Positions 55,301 to 64,000 of a DNA stretch of 64,000 nucleotides are shown piece after piece. How positions within the stretch are numbered: the first letter of the stretch is position 1; each line of letters begins with the position of its first letter. The notes under the pieces are model-generated. The model was not told where the DNA came from. It searched no databases and saw nothing but the letters and a program-made list of their open reading frames with translations. A program made the translations under genes and the position numbers. This DNA is from Cornus controversa (Eukaryota; Streptophyta; Magnoliopsida; Cornales; Cornaceae): NCBI GenBank assembly GCA_026545225.1, contig CM048845.1, positions 100,498,033 through 100,562,032 on the forward strand, written 5' to 3'.

Positions 55301-58300
55301 AAGTTAGAGCTGAAAATTCCCGTGGCCTATGGCAGCCATTCACTGCACTTCTTGGTGACACCCCAAGTATGTTTGTCAATAGATCTTCGGCATTTCACTT
55401 GAGTTTTGCTTCATTATCAATTATTACTCTGTTTTAGATATTAATCATCAAGTTTAGCAATTTCATTTTTCATACTTGTTAATTATAAAGTTAATCATTT
55501 TCTTATACTTTTTGAATCTGCACTGATATTCTCATGCATTAACCATATCATACATTGTTTCCCAATTCCTCCCAACCACCCCCCCCCCCCCCCCCCCCAA
55601 CAAGAAAAAACCCCATGCTGCATCCCTCAAAAACTTCCACATGCAGAGTGCTAAGCGAACACGGTTATAAGATTGAAGAAGCAAACTGCAAGGGATCAAA
55701 CTGTTTCTTAATGGAGATTGTAGGAGCTGCAACTTGATGCTCTAGCTTTAAATTTTTTCTCTCTTTTTTTCCTAAAATTTTATGATTGCTTTACTCTTGT
55801 ACATCCAATTGTTGCACTTAGAAATGGCTCCAGGACATAGACCTTCTGATTGGCGCATAATTGAACAGTATTTTTCTTTAGGAGTATTGTTCTCTCTAAT
55901 TTAATGTAATTATTTTAGCAGTTTGACCTGGACAAAATACAACATGACTCATGAGAGTTTATCGATCTAATCATGAATCTGGATTAAAAAGTGCTAGCCT
56001 AGTGGCTGGGAAGGGTTGGATGAATCTGGATTAAATGTATTTAATTGGTATCTAGAAAGCACGGACACTTCACCAAGGGTGCCGCACCTGCGTTGGACAC
56101 GTGTCGGACACTTCATAGAAGTGTCTTGACATTTTTCTTTTTTGAACACTTCTTGGACACGTGTCGGATACTTCATAGTAATGATGTATATTCAAGTATT
56201 TCAAAAGAAATTTATATGCAACTGAGTTATGATTAACAATATAAGTTAAATATATGTAGAGGACTAAATAAGTCAGTTCCTTAAATCTATTTGTCTATTT
56301 TTGTTTATAAGTTTGTTTGATTATTAATTGCTTGATGATGAATTGAACTATTTATGTAATGTAGTCTTTTTTTTTGTTGAATAATGAATATAATGTTATT
56401 ATTTTATAGCCGTATCCTCGCCGTGTCCGTGTCATGTTTTTTTAGAATTTTCCGTATCGCCGTGTCCGTGTTGTGTCGTGCCCATGTTCCGTGTCCCCGT
56501 GTCCGTGCTTCCTAGATTGGTATCAGTGGTTGCAAAATGACGTTTTATTTTTTTCTGACTTGATAATTTTAATGTATTTAATTGGTACCACCGGCTGCAA
56601 AAATAATTATGTATTTGTTTCTGGTTTGGTAATTGTATGATATGTTTTTACTAGTTACTAGCCTGCTATAGTCTGTCATGAATCATAATTGTAGGCTTCA
56701 CCTCTATTCGTAGAGCATACTAAATTGAAAAGACTAAACTAGTAATCTGTTTCATTTTGTTGAAATTACCGGTAAGCATATTGTATTTGTTTTGACTCGG
56801 TAATTGTATGTTATTTTTTACTATCCTGCTATAGTCTGTCATGATTGGAGCATTCACCTCTATTTTTAGAGCATACTAAATTGAAAAGACTACACTAGTA
56901 TTCTGTTACATTCTGTTGAAATTACTAGTATGTTTACCCCCAAAAGATGGCCCTCCTGAAATCTGTCTTTTTTTAGGTTGATAAAATACTTGCGGTGCTT
57001 GATATTAGTTATTTATTTATTTTTATAAGGAAAACTATAAACTACTTGTTTGCTGCAGTTGCGAGATTGAGTGGATCGAGTTGATCCTTAACATGCTTAG
57101 GGCCTGTTTGGCGTTGCTGTTAGAATGAAAAAAGCGCTTTGATCAGTAGAGATGCCATAAATTTTTTTAGTAAAAATGTTGTTGGGTGTTTGGTGATACA
57201 TTATATAAAGTACTTTTCACAATTAAAGTACTTTTTAATTTGTTGGCAACAATATTGTTTAAAGCACTTCTATTTCTAATTTTACATTAATGTCCTTTAT
57301 TAGAGTGTTGCTTATATTTGATAATAGAAAAACTTTATAAAAGAAGGGATAAAATTATCTATAAAAAATAATAAGGGATAAAGTAGTCTAAGGAAAAACA
57401 ATTACCTAAATATAAAACCTTTACTCAAAACATAGTTTTAAAAGCTAGAAATTTTAGCTTCATTCAAAAGCTCTACTGAGCTAAAATTGGTATTAAAAGT
57501 GCTTTTAGTGGTTACCAAATACATTTATTTATTTTTAAATAAAAGTGCTTTTAAGTAGTTCAACAACAATTCCAAAAGGGCTCTTAATCATTCAAGCATC
57601 AAGCGAGTGTTTCCCCAAGTATCCTATCATAGTTAACACACAGATTTACATTCTACCGAATTACTCCAGACATGATTGCCTTTATTCTCCTGGCAGTGGC
57701 TTGGCAGCACCTCAGGCTTTATCCTATTTCAAATCTTCTAACTCTCATGGTCCTCTTGTAAATATCGTGGTTCCTATCCTGAATTTTGGCTTTATTTCTG
57801 TAGAACAATTAAAATTTATAATACAGCACTCTCTTTGTCCCAGAATAAGTGTCTTGCTTTCTGTTTTGTCTTGAAATATGCATTTACTATCATAAAGTCA
57901 AAGCATACTCGTCACTTTCCTACACTCCCCTTAATACATTGTGAGTTATTTTATCTTAAAACATTTTTGTTACTTTTGGCAAGGACATTTCGGAAAGGAA
58001 ACACGGAAAATTGAAGTTGTCAATGGATTGATCGTCTTTCCTTGAATTTTTTTGCCTTCTTGAAGCTGGAATTCATTTCAGGGGTAGATGGAATACAATA
58101 AACAAAAGGCCTTCTTTAACCATGTAACTTGATGCAAGAAGTGCATAGAAAAAGAGAACATTAATTTTCTTACCTGGTTAATGGTCCTTTGCAGAATGGT
58201 ATTATTCTATAGTGTGGATTGAAATTACTTTTTGCTTACATTTGGAAAATGGGGATTGAAATTACTCTGTTGGTTATTGCAAAGCCAGCGCTGCACCTGT

Positions 58301-61300
58301 TGTATATGAACACACAAACAAGTTTCTGAAATGAGCCACATTTCTTATAGTTCAGGCCGTTTGCAGTTGGGATGCTTGACTGGTTTATTGGCATAAGGCT
58401 GGTTAATATTTTAGATTAGATAGAATTATCCGCACTCTAATTGTTTATGCATGTTTCATGTGCTAGCCTTACAGTTTCTTGTCTCCCTCTCTAAAACATT
58501 CGTTAAGTGCAGCATTACCCTCATTGTGTTTTCTTGTTTTGTTGCATCACCAGGCATTGATGTCAAGAAGAATGTTATTGTGACGATTTCTTCAGACAAA
58601 GGTCTTTGTGGTGGAATTAATTCTACTTCAGTCAAGATAAGCAAGGCACTTCATAAGTTGAATTCAGGTATAACTGCAAGCAATTTTAGCAGTGATTTTG
58701 CGTTTTTATATTTTATATTTTTGTTTTTTAGCATAAATGATGATTGGAAACAGTTTAATAGTTGATTTTGTATTTCTACTCAGGTCCTGATAAAGAAGCT
58801 ACATATGTCATATTGGGAGAGAAGGCAAAGGCTCAACTGATAAGGGACTCAAAGAAGCACATTGAGATATCCATAACTGAGCTGCAGAAGTTTTTTCTGA
58901 ACTATACCCAGGTTATTTTCTTTCTACTGCCACATATGATATGATAGACGAAGATGCACATCCCCCCATCCCTCTTTTCATGATTGGGTTAGAGGTATTT
59001 TTCGTGTTGCCTTCATTATTTTTTTGTTATGAATGCTAAGGGAGTAACATCTTGAATCCGTTCGTCTTGGCTAGAATTTTTTGATGTTAATCTTCTGCTT
59101 GAGGCCTTGCAAATGACAATTGATGCTTTGTCACTGAATTTTGTTGTTGAAAGTATTGTCAATCTTGTATATTAAAGGGCTAACATACTTTTGCCAGTTT
59201 CTTGTTCTTGTTATTTTCAGATAGCTTGTTCGTTACCATTGAAATTGATTTGTTATTGATCCACTGGATGGACCAGAGAACCAGTTCTATTTGAACAATC
59301 TTGTTCTCTAGAGACAAGCTTATTCTTACCTTAGGTTAGATATATGGATGGGTGTGAACCAAGTACTGTAATCCGGCTCTACATAGGTGACAAACACACT
59401 CCCAACCCATGGATCTGCATTTTGAGAGAAAAGGTTTTACCAATTTATGGAACATTCTTCTAGGTCCTCTATTTTCCTCAAATGCACTCCTAAAAGGCGA
59501 TCTTGTGAGCATACACAATATTTTAGAGAGAATGATTTGTAGAGAGGAAACGTGGTACGGGAGTTTGGTGTTGTGTTGAAGGAGAAACAAGGTGGTCCCT
59601 ATGAATAATCAAAATGACGAAGCAAATCTTATATGTGTCAATTTCCTAACACATGATAAATGGATTAAAGGATCTCTAACAAAATATAAAATAACAACTT
59701 TCCTCTGGTAAATAAATGTTAGTGATATAAGATGATCAGTAACATTCACATTTATTTATTGATCTTATTGGTGACACTCAATGCATTATAGGCCTATGAT
59801 AATTTTCCAATGTAACTCTTTTTTCTTTGGAGGGATCTAATATTAACTTTGAATATACAAAATTGTCTAGGGAATCAGGATACCAGAGTTGACTGAACTT
59901 GAGAGCTAGCTTGAGCTTCATAAACCTTACTTACCAGAGCTAGCATGAGCTTCATAAACCTTACTTACCATAATGAAGCTGCTCCATCATAAGTTACTTT
60001 GCCTCATTTATTATTTTGTACACTTGCATAAAATATAGAAGATTGGAGACATTTCTCTCTTCCTCCATGATCTTGAGAAATAAATTCAAGAATAATATAC
60101 ATATGAGATACCACATGTGTAAGGGCATCTGTATAAACTTTCTTGAAAGGCTCTTCTTGCTCTTAATATTCTTAATAGTTGACACTCTTGATCCTTGTCT
60201 GTTCAGTTAGGAAATGAACTTCCCAAGCCACTACGCTCTTAGTCAATTAAAAAAAGAGTAAAAGATAATTCAAAGGGCTCTGATGCATACCTGTCGCTAC
60301 AAATTATTTTTCAAAAGCAAGACTAGGTTACTATTTGGTTGTTTTAGCCTTTTCTTTCCTTCACGTTTTTTTCAAATCTTCTATTTCCTTGCAGGTTTCT
60401 GTTCTTGCAGATGACATTATAAAGAACGTGGAGTTTGATGCATTAAGGATTGTTTTCAACAAATTCCAGTCAGTTGTTTCATTTCTGCCAACTACTGCTA
60501 CTGTATTATCTCCTGAGGTGACTCAATTTCTTTGACTTGTGAACATGAAATCCATTTGGTGTTTTACTTTGTAGATTTCAATTTGAATGTATCAATATAG
60601 GTTGTGGAAAGGGAAGCCGAAGCAGGGGGAAAGCTTGGTGATCTGGATTCCTATGAAATTGAAGGCGGCGAGACCAAGTCGGAAATACTTCAGAATCTGG
60701 CAGAATTCCAGTTTTCTTGTGTAGGTCCTACTTTTTAGGCTAGACCCTTTTGCTTGATTTCTCTTTTTTGAGTGTAGTTGGAATTAATTTGTGGACTTGG
60801 TAGGCCATTTCCATTATTAATATAAAAGTTCAGTTGTTGGAGGATAAACCTGTACATTTGATGTTTTTAACAATTGTAGAATTTGGCATGGGCTAAGAGT
60901 TCTTGCTGCTAAAAAGAGCTTCTAGTTCTTGAAGAAGATGGTTTTACGCATAGCAGCAATGCGTAAGATCAATTTTTATAAATTATCAAGTCCATGCTTT
61001 GTTTAATGTGAAAATATTTGGCATTTCTTCAGGTTATGTTCAATGCGGTTTTGGAGAATGCTTGCAGTGAGCAGGGAGCAAGGATGTCTGCCATGGATAG
61101 CTCCAGCAGAAATGCAGGCGAGATGCTTGATCGCCTCACACTTACCTACAACAGGTCTCTCTCTCTCTCTCTCACTCACACACACACACACAAGCACATG
61201 CACACGCACACACGTACACGCGTGCGCACGCACACTGAGAATCACACTCATTTTACGAAGGGATGTGGTATAGGATTTATATCATTGTCGCATCAGTTTT

Positions 61301-61512
61301 GGGTTGTTCTGTATTCAACCTCTGATCTGTAGTCATTTTGACTCGATAAAAGATTATGGACATTGAACAAAGCATGCTAAGCTTTCTTTAATTTTTTTTT
61401 GGTATGAATCTCTGATCTACCTTATTACTTTCACATTGATAGAACCCGTCAAGCATCGATCACCACAGAACTGATTGAGATTATATCTGGAGCATCAGCA
61501 CTGGAGGGCTAA
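52397..61512 (+). CDS. ATPC: ATP synthase subunit gamma, mitochondrial
   Basis: Nine exons join in frame to 323 aa: 52397-52494, 55039-55082, 55214-55366, 58554-58667, 58784-58911, 60395-60517, 60601-60720, 61033-61154, 61443-61512. The gamma subunit is the central rotor shaft of F1: its N- and C-terminal helices form a coiled coil in the alpha3-beta3 ring and turn to drive ATP synthesis in the matrix. Seen: an Arg/Ser-rich presequence ([19 protein letters not shown]) ending near VRSISTQ, the N-terminal helix ([20 protein letters not shown]), [12 protein letters not shown], and the C-terminal helix with [20 protein letters not shown] and [20 protein letters not shown]. Length and sequence match the Arabidopsis mitochondrial subunit (325 aa). 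It lacks the regulatory Cys insert of the chloroplast gamma, so it is the mitochondrial form. All exons look intact. Confidence 0.96.
52519..52553. repeat. (CT)n(AC)n compound microsatellite
   Basis: CT repeats followed by AC repeats in intron 1 of ATPC, about 25 bases after the donor site. Confidence 0.9.
55579..55598. repeat. Run of 20 C in intron 3 of ATPC
   Basis: An uninterrupted C20 tract preceded by CCTCCCAACCA. Such runs are rare in AT-rich plant DNA and length errors are common there. Confidence 0.9.
56052..56515. mobile_element. hAT-type MITE in intron 3 of ATPC
   Basis: 464 bp. Left end CTAGAAAGCACGGACAC, right end read inward CTAGGAAGCACGGACACGG. Identical 8-bp flanks ATTGGTAT (56044-56051 and 56516-56523) are a perfect hAT-type duplication. 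Inside, GACACGTGTCGGA-like words repeat on the left arm and CCGTGTCCGTG words on the right arm, around an AT-rich core. No coding content. Confidence 0.9.
56610..56935. repeat. Tandem duplication of ~165 bp in intron 3 of ATPC
   Basis: Two copies (about 56610-56772 and 56783-56935) share GGTAATTGTATG, CCTGCTATAGTCTGTCATGA and AGAGCATACTAAATTGAAAA in the same order. They have diverged by several indels. Confidence 0.8.
57098..57585. mobile_element. hAT-like MITE in intron 3 of ATPC (eroded)
   Basis: Left end TTAGGGCCTGTTTGGCGTTG, right end read inward TTAAGAGCCCTTTTGGAATT, then both run into TTGCTGTTAGAA or TTGTTGTTGAAC. Inner arms share AAAGCACTTTTA-type words. No target duplication is clear. 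Non-coding. Confidence 0.55.
61155..61235. repeat. (CT)n(CA)n microsatellite directly after a donor site
   Basis: A CT tract begins within the donor of ATPC intron 8 (GTCTCTCT...) and passes into CACACA and CACG/CGTG alternation. Confidence 0.9.
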
Positions 61513-63575
61513 ATGCACAAATTTCTGCCTACTTGTCCGATGGTGACGAAATAAAACCTTAGTGGAAGCATTGTTTGCACTTGTTGATGACAACTTGTGA
61601 GAGTTTTTGTTTAACTACTGAAATAATCTCCTTGAGTCGCTTCTGGAGATCATTTTTATGGTTTTCAATATATCCTGGAATTCCTTCATCTGTTTTCCCA
61701 GGCTTAAAGCTTATCTTGAATGGTTTGCCTCTGTGAAAGTGTATTAATTTACAAATTTTCAACAGCAGTTGAGTTTCTTTGAGGTTTCCCTTTGGTGTTT
61801 GTGTCATGCTGATTATAGGGATTGGATTCATTTTAGGCATCGTTGGGTTTTTTTTTAAAGTATTTTCTGTTTGGTTAGAAAGAAGTCATTGCAAGTTTTC
61901 TAGGTTCCGTTTCTCTTTTACCTTGGCAAAGTAATTCACTCACATTTTCTGAACCCTCTAAAGTAGATGAGATATCACTAGGCTACCATCTTTGGTAATT
62001 TATGTAATTAATAACTAATTGATTATTTTTAAGGATCTGGGCTGTCAAGATTTAATTCTTTTGATTAAGCAAGTATTAGATTGTTTTTAGGAAATGTCAC
62101 CAGCCCTACTATGCAAAAGCGATCCAGGCTGCCACATAAAAACATGTTTGTTAACCTTAAATTGTTTTTTTTTTTATTATAAGAAGTTAACTTAATAAAC
62201 TGCATAAAAAGTCTAGTCTATGTTACAACAAATCTACACAGCAATAACAGAGCAAAAAATATGTATAAAAAAGAAATAAATAATATTGGGTTACATATAT
62301 ATTTAGATACTGCAAATGATACTGTAAAACTAGAATGATCCATAATCCAAAAGACCTTAAGAAGTAGGGGGATGCACACGACTTGTTCATTACTATTTCA
62401 CTTCCTGTTCCAAGGCTTGAAACCGGAATCGTAGTGAACGGTTCTTAAAATTTAGAGCCGGAACCAGAACAGTAATGAACGGTTCGGTTCGGTCCAATTT
62501 GTATGGACTGAGAAGAGAAATTTTGAGGGCATACTCTCTCTTAAACTTCTTATGTTACTACTTTCTTTTTCATTTTTTTGATTTCTATTTTTCTTTCAAC
62601 ACTGAAAATGAATGAATGATATGAGTACAAAATATCATTTTTGTTTATTTGATAAGGAGATGGTTGAGACTTCTTTATTTTTTTTCATAAAATAAGGTTT
62701 TTTTATTTTTATTTTTATAGCATGAGTGTCCCTAAGTAATTATCTCTTTAATTCTATCCACACTTGATAATTCTAATATTTTTATCGTTAAATGAAACAA
62801 TAGTTTTTTATAAAAAAAAATTCTTTTCATTTTCTCACTTTTAGTTTTAATTTTTAATTAAAATAATAGAATCACCATTTTAGATAAAAAAGAAAAAAAA
62901 GTTTTCTTTTTTAATAAACATAAACAATAAATATCATTTTGGTGTTTAGGATTTGAAGGCTTATGAACAGTGTTGTTTTAAAAGCATTTTGACAATTTAT
63001 AAACAAAACAAAAATTATCAAACATGTTTGTCGTAAAAATTTATTTTTATAAACAATAAACACTAAATATAAACGGTTACCAAACGAATCCAAAGTTACA
63101 AAGGCTTTTGCACTTGAGCCCATTCTTCACCAACTCCTCCCAATTAAAGAAATTCGTTTAAAATAATAATATATATGTATATATATTATATAGATAGATA
63201 TATAGTATGTACAAACACACTGTCCCAGCCCAATATATAATTTAAGGAGTGTCATTTTTGTTCTTTCAATTTATAAGAACTTACTAATGGAGTGGTGGAA
63301 AGTATACTATATATTACATATATTTACAAATTGTCCGTTGTCTTAAAAAACAACCTCAAAAACTTTCGCTAATACTATCTATTTTACATATATTTACAAA
63401 TTGTCCATTGTCTTAAAAGCAACCTCAAAAACTTTCACATTATTAGCAAATAACTCAGTTAAATAAATATAAATTCATATAAGTACCTACTTATGTGAAA
63501 CAAAAGTTGTTTAACGGAAAAAAAAATGCAAAAAAAAGCCTATGTATGATGCATATCACTTTTACAATTTTTTTT
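61513..63575. other. 3' flank of ATPC and intergenic stretch
   Basis: The ATPC 3' UTR probably covers the first 300 bases or so. Near 62360-62520 is half of a small element (words AACGGTTC, GGTTCGGTTCGGTCC, GGAACCAGAACAG) without a matching other end. A 70-bp tandem duplication stands at 63314-63440. No gene is supported. Confidence 0.45.
63314..63440. repeat. Tandem duplication, 70-bp period
   Basis: ACATATATTTACAAATTGTC, then TTGTCTTAAAA and CAACCTCAAAAACTTTC, occurs twice with a 70-base shift. Confidence 0.85.
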
Positions 63576-63577
63576 TG

Positions 63578-64000
63578 GGATAATTACACTTACCTCCCTT
63601 CTAGTTCGGTTTTATAACACTTACCTCCCCTGTGTTTTAGAATATAACACTTACCCCCCTCTAGTTTGCACATTGGTAACAAATACCCCCTTTTGTCAAT
63701 CAAACTAATGGTTATTGCTAATATCATCAAAATTTAATCTTAAAAGGACAATTATACCCCACTATAAGCCACCATTTTGAGCAGACCCACTTCGGACCTT
63801 CAACCATAGCAACATTACCTCCAGAAGAGTCACCACCCACCACCTGCACCATCAACAATCACTATTGAAACCATTGCCGAGAAGACCCAGCTCTAGCCAA
63901 ACCACTAGCCACTACCATCCCAATGCCATCCCATTGCTAAGAAGACTCAGCTTTGGCCAAACCACTAGCCACTACTATCCCAATGTCGGAGCTGTCATTG
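63578..64000 (+). mobile_element. Left part of a TIR element cut by the window end
   Basis: Opens GGGATAATTACACTTACCTC and repeats TAACACTTACCCCC-type words, then GGACAATTATACCCC. It then changes to C-rich sequence (CACCACCCACCACCTGCACC) as in the cargo region of the 24.2-27.8 kb element. This terminus is common in plant non-autonomous DNA elements. The other end is outside the window. Confidence 0.5.

Overview
The window looks like nuclear DNA of a eudicot plant. It is AT-rich and its genes are cut by many GT-AG introns. Plant-specific protein families are present, and the space between and inside genes is full of plant transposable elements (a Tat-lineage Ty3/gypsy element, TRIMs, a LINE fragment, hAT-type MITEs, FAR1/MULE remnants). 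No bacterial or organellar gene organisation is seen. The species cannot be named from the sequence alone.

Three host genes are readable, all on the + strand, and their exons join in frame. (1) 7129-13154: a PHD-finger protein of the AIPP2/PAIPP2 (BAH-PHD-CPL2 repression complex) type; its 5' end is not resolved. (2) 28894-49361: a class II histone deacetylase of the HDA5 type, 14 exons and 686 aa, with a catalytic domain in exons 1-8 and a second domain in exons 9-14. (3) 52397-61512: the gamma subunit of mitochondrial F1F0-ATP synthase, 9 exons and 323 aa.

Layout. 1-7.1 kb: non-coding sequence with a decayed LINE and a small hAT-like element. 7.1-13.2 kb: the PHD gene, with a TRIM in one intron. 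13.2-28.9 kb: a repeat-rich block holding 307-bp tandem repeats, a decayed gene joining an HMG-box-like exon to a transposon-type ORF, a FAR1-domain remnant on the other strand, a 117-bp minisatellite, a probable solo LTR carrying a nested palindromic TRIM, and a TIR element carrying a nested hAT MITE. 28.9-49.4 kb: HDA5, whose intron 8 is swollen to 13 kb by a 12.36-kb retrotransposon (33820-46177) inserted antisense to the gene, with 5-bp target duplications and two LTRs. That element carries a decayed plant-mobile-domain gene on the strand opposite to gag-pol. 49.4-52.4 kb: intergenic sequence with small TIR elements. 52.4-61.5 kb: the ATP synthase gene, with two MITEs in its long third intron. 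61.5-64 kb: intergenic sequence ending inside another TIR-type element.

The three genes do not form a pathway. Two of them (PHD/AIPP2-like and HDA5) act in chromatin repression. The HDA5 locus itself carries the kind of large intronic transposon whose transcription is known in Arabidopsis to depend on the ASI1-AIPP1-EDM2 pathway, with which AIPP2 was first co-purified. The most notable structures are the retroelement with its antisense intron-containing PMD gene, its hairpin-array LTRs, the TRIM with inverted LTRs flanked by a perfect 5-bp target duplication, and the position of the HDA5 insertion between two protein domains.
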